Assembly (NCBI RefSeq): GCF_011752975.1
Contig: NZ_VWWP01000002.1
Coordinates: 248,001 to 312,000 of the forward strand
DNA: 64,000 nucleotides
DNA from: Chryseobacterium sp. Tr-659
GTDB lineage: Bacteria > Bacteroidota > Bacteroidia > Flavobacteriales > Weeksellaceae
Reading direction: 5' to 3'
A program made the position numbers and the translations under genes. Below, piece after piece: positions 26,924 to 35,113 of the stretch (its first letter is position 1; each line of letters opens with the position of its first letter). The notes beneath the pieces are model-generated. The model worked only from the letters and a program-made list of their open reading frames with translations. It had not been told where the DNA came from and made no database searches.

Positions 26924-28465
26924 TTATCTTGTTATATTTTGGGTTACATTTTTATTAGAAATAACGCAGGAATTGCTGCAGTTATTTGCACTTGATATAT
27001 TAACCTGTATCAGTGCGGGCAATGATCTGTATTCTTCCTTATTGTAAGGAGTCTCGGTGCCGTTGCTTCCGCCTCCTTTAATGTCATATTGTATTTGGGC
27101 TACTCCGGTAAATCCATTCGCAGGTTTAAAAGAGAGCTTTCCCGTAGAGTAGGAGTACGCCCATGTTCCCTGGCTATTGGTATAAACACCGCCTGTTATA
27201 TTTGGAATCACCGTTCCGTTGTTGTCCAAAAAACGGAATGAGTTAAAATCAAGATTGTTATAAGAAAGTGTTGGTGGATTTTGACCATTTGCAGAAGAAT
27301 AAGCTGCGTCATTGAGCAAAGGAGAATAGGTAGATTTTATCCCCGGACACCCTGCAAATAAATCATCAGTTACTTCGGCAGCATAAGGCCTGCTTACACC
27401 CAGATTTTTTAATAAATGTATATTTTTAGCAGCTCCGGTAGAGGCGGCAAAACCAATTCTGAAAGTAGAAGGAGGTGATGTATCCAGGGTTCTTACTGTG
27501 CTTGTGGAAATTGTAGACTCAGTATATTTCAGGGAAGTTGGATAATAATAATTATCAATTACTTTTTCTTTCACAGTCCCATGCTGAATTTCAAGCGTTA
27601 CATTATAACCACCGGATGGATTGGGTACTAATGTGACATATGCTTTACGGAATCTTGAATCATTTTCATTCTGAGGAATCGTAGTTCCTCCACTTTCAAT
27701 ACTGAATTGCTGAAGACTCGTATTTTTAATACCAATAAACTTCCCCGTCTGAGTATCGAGATAAGCAGACCTGTTGTTACTGTTTGGAGATGCATTGGTA
27801 GCAGTGCTGTAAAGTAAAGGATAGCCGTTGTATCCCACAGGTTCAGCAGATGACAGATATTGGTTCCCGCGTTTACCTCTTAACGAAACATTGCTTCGTC
27901 CGTCGGCCAGGGTTACTCCAAAAATTCCATTTCTAACTCTTTCACCTTGTTTAAAGCTTGTTTTAAAATTTCCGAATTCATCCAGGCCTATCCCGAGATA
28001 GGCTCCTCTCAGTCCTTCCGTAGATTCGCCTCCACGTACAAAACTGTATCCCAATCCTCCACCAAAATATCCCAGGTTAAGCTGCTGTTTAGGAATAGAT
28101 CCATCTACTAAAAATATAGAAATACCATCTCCTCCATTAGTGTTTCCTCCATAAATGGCAAATTCAAATTCAAACTTAATTCCCTGGTCACTTTTGAATA
28201 TTTTATCCGCCAGAATCACTCCTCCTGAAATATTATTTACACTTCGCGTGAGCCGCAAACCGTCTGTGGTAAAAGTAGCATCATTCTGAACTCCGCTCGT
28301 TGTAACTTTATAGGCTTCCTGGGGCTGTAATCCTTGGGTGAAGTTCACGAAATACGGATAACCAGTCCCTTGCTCATTCTGTGCCTGAATGTTTTGAGAG
28401 AAAAGAATTAAGGAGGAAATGAGCAAAAATCTTTTACATTGTATAATTGAGGTACTCTTTATCAT
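26924..28465 (-). CDS. Secreted L-type-lectin-like protein
   Basis: 513 residues from the ATG at 28465, preferred over 28492 because it directly precedes a signal peptide (RFLLISSLILFSQNIQAQ) and avoids overlap with the gene before it. Residues ~30-300 show the bacterial L-type lectin-like fold pattern (GGVILADKIFKSDQGIKFEFEF, NGGDGISIFLVDG, GYSFVRGG, GAYLGIGLDEFGNF), typical of sugar-binding surface proteins. A beta-rich repeat follows. The C-terminus (NVTQNITR) has no sorting domain, unlike many relatives. Co-directional with the gene 7 bp upstream. Confidence 0.72.
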   Translation of the reverse strand: MIKSTSIIQCKRFLLISSLILFSQNIQAQNEQGTGYPYFVNFTQGLQPQEAYKVTTSGVQNDATFTTDGLRLTRSVNNISGGVILADKIFKSDQGIKFEFEFAIYGGNTNGGDGISIFLVDGSIPKQQLNLGYFGGGLGYSFVRGGESTEGLRGAYLGIGLDEFGNFKTSFKQGERVRNGIFGVTLADGRSNVSLRGKRGNQYLSSAEPVGYNGYPLLYSTATNASPNSNNRSAYLDTQTGKFIGIKNTSLQQFSIESGGTTIPQNENDSRFRKAYVTLVPNPSGGYNVTLEIQHGTVKEKVIDNYYYPTSLKYTESTISTSTVRTLDTSPPSTFRIGFAASTGAAKNIHLLKNLGVSRPYAAEVTDDLFAGCPGIKSTYSPLLNDAAYSSANGQNPPTLSYNNLDFNSFRFLDNNGTVIPNITGGVYTNSQGTWAYSYSTGKLSFKPANGFTGVAQIQYDIKGGGSNGTETPYNKEEYRSLPALIQVNISSANNCSNSCVISNKNVTQNITR

Positions 28466-28472
28466 AGCCCAA

Positions 28473-29045
28473 TTATTTAACAACGAAAACAATATTAATA
28501 AAAGAACAGTCTGTTGCTGCTGCTTTTACATTATAGGTCATTATACCATCATCAGAAATAGAAATATTACTGAACACATTAGGATCAGCATCAGTTACAT
28601 AATAATAAAGATCTTTGCTAGACGGGAAGAAGGGAATAGATGCAGGAGCACTGGTGCTTTTTGCTTTTGGAGACCCGAACTGAGTTTTATACAATGTATA
28701 CAAGTCTTTAGTACGACCATTGGCCGTAGTAGAAGTATCAAAAGAAACACTGGGCATATAAAACATTTTTACTGCATTATTACTGATACATAGCCAATCA
28801 GGTTTGGTAGGCGTTCCTATATTCTGGCTTAAACATTTCTTATCAGTATCATAGATAAGAAGTGAAGTGGCTGGGTTCAAAATAGCATCTCTTTTTGCCG
28901 TTGAGAGTCTTGGTATTAACATTCCTTTGCTTTGACTGTACACGTCAAGAGCCGCACTGGCATCAGGTGTTGGGGTATTAATCCCTACTTGAGCTAATGA
29001 AAACGAACTTGTTAAAACGATGGGTAGAAAGAATTTTTTGATCAT
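28473..29045 (-). CDS. Secreted protein of unknown function with flavobacterial GINTPTP N-terminus
   Basis: 190 residues. Signal peptide (MIKKFFLPIVLTSSFSLAQ) followed by VGINTPTPDASAALDVYSQSKGMLIPRLSTAKRDAI, an N-terminal region I know from many flavobacterial surface proteins. The C-terminal half is beta-rich and unrecognised. It is 7 bp upstream of the lectin-like gene, so the two are probably one transcript. Preceded by a 540-bp AT-rich intergenic region. Confidence 0.7.
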   Translation of the reverse strand: MIKKFFLPIVLTSSFSLAQVGINTPTPDASAALDVYSQSKGMLIPRLSTAKRDAILNPATSLLIYDTDKKCLSQNIGTPTKPDWLCISNNAVKMFYMPSVSFDTSTTANGRTKDLYTLYKTQFGSPKAKSTSAPASIPFFPSSKDLYYYVTDADPNVFSNISISDDGIMTYNVKAAATDCSFINIVFVVK

Positions 29046-29585
29046 AATGTTTCTAATAATTTTTTATCTGTGTATTTTATGTTTTTTGTATTGTGTTTTT
29101 TCTGAAAAGTCTTTTCCTGCCCATTTAGTATATAGCATTTCTGTCAATTCATTTAAATAATGAATTGTTAAAGAATAATATAATGAGACCTTTGTTTCAA
29201 AAGCCCATAATAAATATAACAAGTAGGGCATAGAGATATTCTATGTTTAACCTGAAATAGCCGGAAAAGTAGATTGAATTAAGTAGCTCTGTAAGCCATT
29301 AAATAAGTAAGATTCATATTCCTTTGTGTTTTTTGCAAATATAGGAATAAAATACTTATGTGTTTGTTTTTTAAGCGATTAATTTTAATTAATTATCTTT
29401 TTTTAATTTAATTAACATGTTTTAATTTAAATTTTTATATAATTAATAAATTATCGAGATTATTTTTAATGTTTGAATTAGAGTGTTTTATTAGAAATTC
29501 CTAAAAATGAATTTCTTTGAGGATGGGATATCAGAGAAAATACTATGAATTTTTCCATTTTTTATATAACAAATTGAAAAATAGA
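29046..29585. other. AT-rich intergenic region without gene
   Basis: No plausible coding region on either strand. A minus-strand TATATTTG box (29343 to 29336) could drive the 28473-29045 gene with a leader of about 285 nt. A run of ATTAATT/TTTAATTTA sequence (29375-29455) is extremely A/T-rich. I see no strong hairpin. Confidence 0.5.
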
Positions 29586-29945
29586 TTAGTTTGAAAAATT
29601 TTCCAACGCTTTTTCTACTGTTTCTACAAAATTTATATGTCTTGTTTTATTGCTTTCAAAAATAAAATCCCTCATGCTTTTGCTTTCATATTTACTGAAG
29701 TCACCCACAATAGCGAGTCCGATACGGTAATTGGAAAATTTCTGAAGAATTTCACCAGCTATTTTGGTTTTCAGATCAAAAAATTCAGGAGTAATATTTT
29801 TCTCATGAAGAATCACTTTATCAAATCCCTGATAATACATATTTCCCATAAGATCCAATCCGTCCTGCGCAGATTGGATAATGATGGTGTCGGAAATTAT
29901 TTCTGCAGCTTTTATAGAGTTAATCTCATATGATCTGATTTCCAT
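29586..29945 (-). CDS. DUF4180 domain protein
   Basis: 119 residues, the full length of DUF4180 (ISDTIIIQSAQDGLDLMGNMYY, KVILHEKNITPEFFDLKTKIAGEILQKF, RIGLAIVGDFSKYESKSMRDFI, ESNKTRHINFV). Soluble, cytoplasmic, often adjacent to regulators in other genomes. Function not known. Stand-alone here, between an AT-rich gap and prmC. Confidence 0.85.
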   Translation of the reverse strand: MEIRSYEINSIKAAEIISDTIIIQSAQDGLDLMGNMYYQGFDKVILHEKNITPEFFDLKTKIAGEILQKFSNYRIGLAIVGDFSKYESKSMRDFIFESNKTRHINFVETVEKALENFSN

Positions 29946-30031
29946 GGTTGTTATGTTTTTAGTGGTTGACTCTCGTCTTGAGGAGGTTTTGGTTTATTAA
30001 TCAGGAGGTTATAGAGGAATATAGATGCTTA

Positions 30032-30880
30032 CTACTTTTTTCCGTAAATGAATCTGTCATTTTCAGACAGGTCTTTCAATAGTTGAGCATCAGAAAAATC
30101 AGAATAGAGCTCCAAAGTTTGCGGACCTAATTTCTGATTGATTTCTAAAAAAAGAAGTCCTTCAGTTTTCAAATATTTTCCGGAGTCTTCCGCAATTTTT
30201 CTGTAAAAGATCAATGCATCAGAGGTAGGGGAGAAAAGAGCCATTTTGGGTTCAAATTCCTTTACGGAATCTGCAATTTCAACCTCCTCTTCCATACCAA
30301 TATATGGTGGATTTGAAATGATGACATCATAATTTTCAGTCAGCTCAAAACTAAGATAATCAGCATGAATAAACTGTACTTTTAATTGATGATAATCAGC
30401 ATTTCTGCGGGCTGTTTTCAAAGCTTTCTCAGAATAATCTATAGAGGTAACCTGGGCTTCCGGAAAATGTTTCTTTAATACCAATGGAATGATTCCACTT
30501 CCGGTTCCTATATCCAAAATCTTTAAACCTTGAATTTTAAGCTTTAAACTTTGAATGTTGCGAATAGCCATTTCCAGTAATTCTTCCGTTTCAGGACGTG
30601 GAATCAGGACATTTTCATCCACAAAGAATTTCATTCCGTAAAATTCGGTTTCTCCCAGGATCTGCTGATAAGGTTTTCCGGTCTTTAGTTCGGAAATAAA
30701 ATGAGAAAGCTGCTTTTGATCATCTGTCAGAAGCTCCTGTTCAGAAAACCTTCTTTGCTGAAAATTATCAAGTCCTACAATTTTATGAAGGAATAAAGAA
30801 GATAAAAAAGTGCTTTCCGACTCAGTATAAAGGTCGGAAAGTTCTGTTTTGAAATATTTTTTAAATGCTGATATCGTCAT
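30032..30880 (-). CDS. prmC: Peptide chain release factor N5-glutamine methyltransferase
   Basis: 282 residues, typical HemK/PrmC length. N-terminal helical domain (QILGETEFYGMKFFVDENVLIPRPETEELLE), SAM motif I ILDIGTGSG and the catalytic NPPYI. Methylates the GGQ glutamine of RF1/RF2. Between the TEE motif and ILDIG the linker is about five residues longer than in E. coli PrmC and is encoded by a copy of a dispersed repeat (30518-30556: QSLKLKIQGLKI). Its ATG directly abuts the yaaA stop codon; last gene of the run tsaC/sua5-CPBP-yaaA-prmC. Confidence 0.93.
   Translation of the reverse strand: MTISAFKKYFKTELSDLYTESESTFLSSLFLHKIVGLDNFQQRRFSEQELLTDDQKQLSHFISELKTGKPYQQILGETEFYGMKFFVDENVLIPRPETEELLEMAIRNIQSLKLKIQGLKILDIGTGSGIIPLVLKKHFPEAQVTSIDYSEKALKTARRNADYHQLKVQFIHADYLSFELTENYDVIISNPPYIGMEEEVEIADSVKEFEPKMALFSPTSDALIFYRKIAEDSGKYLKTEGLLFLEINQKLGPQTLELYSDFSDAQLLKDLSENDRFIYGKK
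30518..30556. repeat. TTTAAACCTTGAA / TTTAAACTTTGAA repeat inside prmC
   Basis: Plus-strand AATCTTTAAACCTTGAATT (30518-30536) is identical over 19 bases to 32360-32378, and TAAACTTTGAAT at 30544-30555 matches the ychF leader cluster at 3578-3589. It lies in-frame in the prmC coding sequence. Confidence 0.65.
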
Positions 30881-31639
30881 TTATCTTGTAAAAACCAGGT
30901 TTGTATCCGTAGACTTCTCTTCATCAATTCTGTACCCTTCATAATTGAATGCTTTTACGTCATTCAGGGTTTTAGCATGGGTTTCTGCACAGAATCTCAC
31001 CACAAGGCCTCTCGCATGTTTGGTGTATACCACTATGGTTTTCAGCTTTCCGTCTTTTAATTCATAGAAGTCAAAATCAATCACTTTATGATTCAGCTTT
31101 TTTCTGTCAATTACTTTTCCATATTCGTTACTGGCAAGATGAAGGAGAATTTCCCCTTTTTTCATTTCAGAATTCAGCTGTTCAGTAATTTTTTCTCTCC
31201 AGAATTCATATAGATTTTTATAATTTTCGAACTCAAACGGGCGTCCCATTTCCAGTCTGTAAAGCATCACTTTATCAGAAGGTTTCAAAAGACCATACAA
31301 CCCGGAAAGCATTCTGTAATTTTTTTGCAGATAATCTATGGCACTTTTGTCAAGAGTTTTGGCATCCAATCCTCTGTAGACTTCACCGGTAAAGGCAAAC
31401 ATAGCCGGTGCAGATTCCTTTGCCGTAGGTCTGGCTTTCCATCTTTGGTTTCTTTCCCAGTTCTCGTCAGCAAGTTTGGTTGATATTTCCATCAGCTCAG
31501 AGAGATACTTTGGGGATTTCTCTTTTAAATAAGATTGTATAAATGCTGCATCTTCAATGAATTTCGGTGTAGTAGCTTTCAACAGATCTGTTGAGTTTTC
31601 CACGTTCATTAATTTTGCAGGAGATGTTATAATTTTCAT
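30881..31639 (-). CDS. yaaA: Peroxide stress protein YaaA
   Basis: 252 residues. The N-terminal MKIITSPAKLMN and inner motifs (FTGEVYRGLDAKTL, YLQKNYRMLSGLYGLLKPSD, YRLEMGRPFE, LASNEYGKVID) are signatures of the DUF328/YaaA family, which limits free iron and DNA damage during peroxide stress. ATG 31639 is chosen because the family begins there; the 31672 start would add 11 residues overlapping the CPBP gene. 4 bp downstream of the CPBP gene; zero spacing to prmC. Confidence 0.93.
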   Translation of the reverse strand: MKIITSPAKLMNVENSTDLLKATTPKFIEDAAFIQSYLKEKSPKYLSELMEISTKLADENWERNQRWKARPTAKESAPAMFAFTGEVYRGLDAKTLDKSAIDYLQKNYRMLSGLYGLLKPSDKVMLYRLEMGRPFEFENYKNLYEFWREKITEQLNSEMKKGEILLHLASNEYGKVIDRKKLNHKVIDFDFYELKDGKLKTIVVYTKHARGLVVRFCAETHAKTLNDVKAFNYEGYRIDEEKSTDTNLVFTR

Positions 31640-31643
31640 AATG

Positions 31644-32345
31644 TTAAAATACAGATAAGTGTTTAATATCAATAAAATTCATGAGCATCAAAGACACAAA
31701 GTCAATCATAAAATGGCAGATGATCAAAATTTTAATATTCGAATATAATTTATAAAATGCAGCAAAGACGACTCCAATAAAGAAAGGTACTACAACCTGG
31801 CCTATGGTTCCGTAAGTGCTGTGAAGAACTCCAAATAATAAAGCTGAAACAAGTACTCCTGAAATGGGACTGTTATATATCTTCTCAATTCTGGGCTGTA
31901 TATATCCCCGCATTAAAAGCTCTTCCACAGCGCCTGCTGTAAGACATGTAAAAATAATTAAAAAATAATTGTTTTTAAAAAGGAAAGAAAGCCCCAAAAG
32001 CTTATCGCTCGTTTTCTCATGAATGAGAAGGTGAATAAGGAGATTCAGAAAAGCACCCCCAAGAATACAAATAAGATATAAGCATATAACCGCCTTTATA
32101 TAAAACATTATTGAATATTTCTTTTCTTTTCTAAGTAAAAAAGAGCCTTTTTCAATAAAGAGACTATATAAAAACAGTATTCCTAAAACGATCCAAATAA
32201 CAAGTCTGCTTAAAAAGAAGGTGTTGGCTGTAATTCCGGTTGTTCCGGTAATGATACTGATCAAAGGAAAGATATAAAGCATGATTGCCGCCAAAAGTAA
32301 AAATATAAGCAGAATCCCTGCAGAATATTTCCCATTAATCCCCAT
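31644..32345 (-). CDS. CPBP family intramembrane metalloprotease
   Basis: 233 residues, about seven to eight membrane helices. CPBP (Rce1-like, PF02517) motifs: EELLMRGYIQPRI (EExxxR), LLFGVLHSTYG and HFMIDFVSL. Membrane protease or bacteriocin self-protection family in other bacteria; role unknown here. Lies in the minus-strand run 31 bp after the Sua5 gene and 4 bp before yaaA. Confidence 0.87.
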   Translation of the reverse strand: MGINGKYSAGILLIFLLLAAIMLYIFPLISIITGTTGITANTFFLSRLVIWIVLGILFLYSLFIEKGSFLLRKEKKYSIMFYIKAVICLYLICILGGAFLNLLIHLLIHEKTSDKLLGLSFLFKNNYFLIIFTCLTAGAVEELLMRGYIQPRIEKIYNSPISGVLVSALLFGVLHSTYGTIGQVVVPFFIGVVFAAFYKLYSNIKILIICHFMIDFVSLMLMNFIDIKHLSVF

Positions 32346-32359
32346 AATTCAAATGTTTC

Positions 32360-32378
32360 AATCTTTAAACCTTGAATT
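32360..32378. repeat. TTTAAACCTTGAA repeat between sua5 and the CPBP gene
   Basis: Identical 19-mer to 30518-30536 inside prmC. On the minus strand its first bases overlap the stop codon of the Sua5-family gene (32377-32379). Confidence 0.6.
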
Positions 32379-32988
32379 AAATAATTCCTTTCCCCTGACG
32401 GATAATTTCCGGCTCTCCTGAAGTAAGATCTACGATAGTAGACGCTACATTATCTCCATATCCTGAATCAATAACAATATCTACCAGGTGATCATATTTT
32501 TCTGCAATCAGCTCCGGATCTGTGGAATATTCAATGATTTCATCATCATCCTTAATGGATGTTGAAGCGATAGGATGGCCCAGTTTTTCAACAATAAGCT
32601 GTGGAATCGGGTGATCAGGGACACGAATACCAATGGTTTTATGACCTTTATAAGCTAAAGGCAGGCTTTTGTTGGCTTCAAGGATAAACGTAAACGGCCC
32701 CGGAAGATGACTTTTCAGAAATCTGAAAACTGATGTTTCAATAGGTCTTGTAAAGTCAGAAAGATGGCTCAGATCATTACAGATTATTGAGAATTTAGCT
32801 TTCTCCAGCTTCATTTTTTTGAGCTGGGCCAGTTTTTCCATGGCTTTAATATCAAAAATATTGCAGCCTAGTGCATAAATCGTATCTGAAGGGTAGATGA
32901 TAAGCCCGCCGTTATTTAATGTTTTAATAACCTCATTTACAAGATTTTCTTGTGGGTTTTCAGGGTAAATTTTTAATATCTTTGCCAT
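32377..32988 (-). CDS. L-threonylcarbamoyladenylate synthase (Sua5/YciO/YrdC family)
   Basis: 203 residues. The YrdC fold is visible: GGLIIYPSDTIYALGCNIFD, KFSIICNDLSHLSDF, LPGPFTFILEA, HKTIGIRVPDHPI and the C-terminal VASTIVDLTSGEPEIIRQGKG. Makes the threonylcarbamoyl-AMP used for tRNA t6A37; the short form without a Sua5 domain. It could instead be a YciO paralogue. ATG 32988 chosen over 33003 because a TATCTTTG -7 box lies just 4 bases upstream of it. First gene of the minus-strand run to prmC. Confidence 0.88.
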   Translation of the reverse strand: MAKILKIYPENPQENLVNEVIKTLNNGGLIIYPSDTIYALGCNIFDIKAMEKLAQLKKMKLEKAKFSIICNDLSHLSDFTRPIETSVFRFLKSHLPGPFTFILEANKSLPLAYKGHKTIGIRVPDHPIPQLIVEKLGHPIASTSIKDDDEIIEYSTDPELIAEKYDHLVDIVIDSGYGDNVASTIVDLTSGEPEIIRQGKGII

Positions 32989-32992
32989 AAAA

Positions 32993-33000
32993 CAAAGATA
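32993..33000 (-). promoter_or_regulatory. -7 box (TATCTTTG) of the Sua5-family operon
   Basis: Minus-strand TATCTTTG ending 4 bases before the ATG at 32988, implying a leaderless or nearly leaderless transcript. Confidence 0.5.
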
Positions 33001-33070
33001 CAAATAATAAAATAGTTTTTATAAAAGTCCTTTATTTAAAAGAAAAATTAGGATTTGTAAAAAATATTCG

Positions 33071-33078
33071 TACCTTTG
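33071..33078 (+). promoter_or_regulatory. -7 box (TACCTTTG) of the initiator tRNA cluster
   Basis: Exact TAnnTTTG match 11 bases before the first tRNA. A TTAG (near TTTG) lies 19 bases further upstream. Confidence 0.6.
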
Positions 33079-33089
33079 CAATCCAATAT

Positions 33090-33162
<73 letters not shown>

Positions 33163-33200
33163 CTAAGTAAGTGCTTTCGGTAAGCACTCTAAAAATACAC

Positions 33201-33273
<73 letters not shown>

Positions 33274-33311
33274 CTAAGCAAGTGCTTTCGGTAGGCACTC
33301 TAAAAATACAC

Positions 33312-33384
<73 letters not shown>

Positions 33385-33391
33385 CTCAACG

Positions 33392-33425
33392 AGAGAAGCA
33401 ATGTTATATTGCTTCTCTTTTTTTA
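33392..33425 (+). terminator. Terminator of the tRNA cluster
   Basis: Perfect 11-bp stem AGAGAAGCAAT / ATTGCTTCTCT with a 5-base loop and T-run. Confidence 0.9.
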
Positions 33426-33514
33426 TTTTTGGGATATTTATTGTAAATTATGAATAAACCCAATAGCTGTAAGTCAGAAATAATTTTTATTAAATTTTCA
33501 TAGAAAAATAAAAG

Positions 33515-33538
33515 AGTCGGAAGGTTTTTCTTCCGACT
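33515..33538 (-). terminator. Terminator of the lipoprotein gene at 33565
   Basis: 9-bp inverted repeat AGTCGGAAG / CTTCCGACT; on the minus strand followed by a T-rich run. Confidence 0.75.
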
Positions 33539-33564
33539 ATGAATTTGTTCTGTCTTATATCTTA

Positions 33565-33975
33565 TTATTGAAGAGAAGAAGCCAGATTAGGCAGTACAAT
33601 AACCCCATTTGTATCGGCTGTTGCAGTTCCTGATTGTTTTACTTGGTTTTCAACATATAGATTGGCTGTTACTGTTTGACCAACTGCTCCATAATAAGGT
33701 GCCGATGTCTGCCCCCCTATTCCTACAGCAATAACGCTGCTTTTAACTGTAATTTCTTTGTTCCATGGTAAAGAAGAAACAATTTCATTTACGGTGCTTC
33801 CGTTTTGATCTGTAAATGCAACAAAAATTCGTCCCGTATAATTTCCTTTTAGCTCATATTTTACGGTTTTATTAGATGGTGGTGATTCATCCTCATCTTT
33901 ATTGCAGGATGTTAACGAGATGTAGGCTAATCCAAATATAATAATAGATATAACCAGTAAAAAGATTTTTTTCAT
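33565..33975 (-). CDS. Small lipoprotein of unknown function
   Basis: 136 residues. Lipoprotein signal ending at Cys24 (ISLTSCNKDEDE), an acidic linker, then a single beta-rich domain (KYELKGNYTGRIFVAFTDQNGS). I do not recognise the family. Co-directional and about 95 bp downstream of the sigma-factor cluster, so possibly part of that transcript or its target. Confidence 0.65.
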   Translation of the reverse strand: MKKIFLLVISIIIFGLAYISLTSCNKDEDESPPSNKTVKYELKGNYTGRIFVAFTDQNGSTVNEIVSSLPWNKEITVKSSVIAVGIGGQTSAPYYGAVGQTVTANLYVENQVKQSGTATADTNGVIVLPNLASSLQ

Positions 33976-34070
33976 ACTATTTGTTTAATTGTAAATTTTG
34001 CCTACTTCTTGAAACAGTGTTCGGCTTGTCTGCTTTTTATATAGAAACAATTTGTTCTCACCAGGAGATA

Positions 34071-34637
34071 TTATTCGTTCATATTATTTTTCATTTTGTT
34101 TATTATCCTTATTTCGTTCTTTACGTGAATTATGATAAGCAGCGTCAGAAAAATAAATATGAATACGGAAGAAAAAATGATATAACTATAAAAGCCATGG
34201 GATAGGGTTGATTTAAAAATAGGAAGCATGATAATAAAGCCTATAATATATATAATGAATAAAACGGGTGTTATCAGATAATGAATCATTAGTCTGGATT
34301 TATAAAAAATCAATATTTTTTCGCTATACTCCTTAAATTGTAACGTTGGTACCAAACTTTTGAATTGAACTCTGGAAAAAAGCTCTATAGAGACCCTGAG
34401 TACCAGGCTTCCGATCATTAAGAGCATTCCCAAAGTAGACCTGTCTTTATCAAAAGCCGAAATACGAAACATAAAGAGAAGTAAAACCACTATGGTTACA
34501 CCCAGTACTACCTGTATGGTCATTTGTTTTCTCTTCAAATGAAGACTATCCTTGATGATGCCTTTATAACCATCTTTGGGGATTTCAGGGATATTTCTTT
34601 GCTCCCAGGCAGATTTCATTTCGTTAAAGTGACTCAT
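34071..34637 (-). CDS. Four-helix membrane protein downstream of an ECF sigma gene
   Basis: 188 residues. A soluble N-terminus (MSHFNEMKSAWEQRNIPEIP) is followed by about four membrane helices (~39-57, 66-84, 116-137, 147-169) and a basic C-terminus. No anti-sigma family motif that I can name. ATG 34637 is preferred to 34649 because it overlaps the sigma stop codon as ATGA, a sign of translational coupling. Position immediately after the sigma gene makes an anti-sigma role plausible but unproven. Confidence 0.7.
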   Translation of the reverse strand: MSHFNEMKSAWEQRNIPEIPKDGYKGIIKDSLHLKRKQMTIQVVLGVTIVVLLLFMFRISAFDKDRSTLGMLLMIGSLVLRVSIELFSRVQFKSLVPTLQFKEYSEKILIFYKSRLMIHYLITPVLFIIYIIGFIIMLPIFKSTLSHGFYSYIIFSSVFIFIFLTLLIIIHVKNEIRIINKMKNNMNE

Positions 34638-35113
34638 TTTTTTATACATTTTGCTAGTTGATTTTTGATTCTATGAAGCCTGATTCTTAGCGCTTCATAA
34701 GAGATTCCTGTAATATTTGAAATTTCTTTTTGCGGAACGTCCTGTAATTCTAATAGAACAATATTCTTATTCGTATCCGACAGGAGATCAATGCAATGGT
34801 ACATACTTTGGTAGCGCATTTCGGTTTTTACTTTTTCCTCCTCCGTTTCATCCGGTATCTCCTCAATTGTTATAGGCGGGAATTGCTTCTTTCTCAATTG
34901 TTGAAAGCAAGTGTTTACCGTAATACGATAAATCCATGTCGATATACTGGCTTCATTTCTGAAGCTTTTCAAATTCTGCCAAACTTTAATAAAAACTTCC
35001 TGTGTAAGGTCTTGTGCCAAATTTTTATTACCATTTACATAGCCGAGGCAAAGACTGATTACAGCATGATAATTTTCATTATAGATCTCTTCAAATTGTT
35101 GCTCAGGTGTCAT
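34634..35113 (-). CDS. ECF-type RNA polymerase sigma factor
   Basis: 159 residues, typical ECF length. Region 2 (YHAVISLCLGYVNGNKNLAQDLTQEVFIKVWQNLKSF, ISTWIYRITVNTC) and region 4 (DVPQKEISNITGISYEALRIRLHRIKNQL) are clear. It directs RNA polymerase to a small regulon, usually inhibited by a membrane anti-sigma. Its ATG overlaps the stop of the hydrolase gene as ATGA and its stop overlaps the next gene the same way. Confidence 0.93.
   Translation of the reverse strand: MTPEQQFEEIYNENYHAVISLCLGYVNGNKNLAQDLTQEVFIKVWQNLKSFRNEASISTWIYRITVNTCFQQLRKKQFPPITIEEIPDETEEEKVKTEMRYQSMYHCIDLLSDTNKNIVLLELQDVPQKEISNITGISYEALRIRLHRIKNQLAKCIKK

Noticed and set aside
26832..27047. 71-codon plus-strand reading frame after the epimerase
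   Set aside because: Overlaps the epimerase end and runs antisense into the lectin-like gene; no features.
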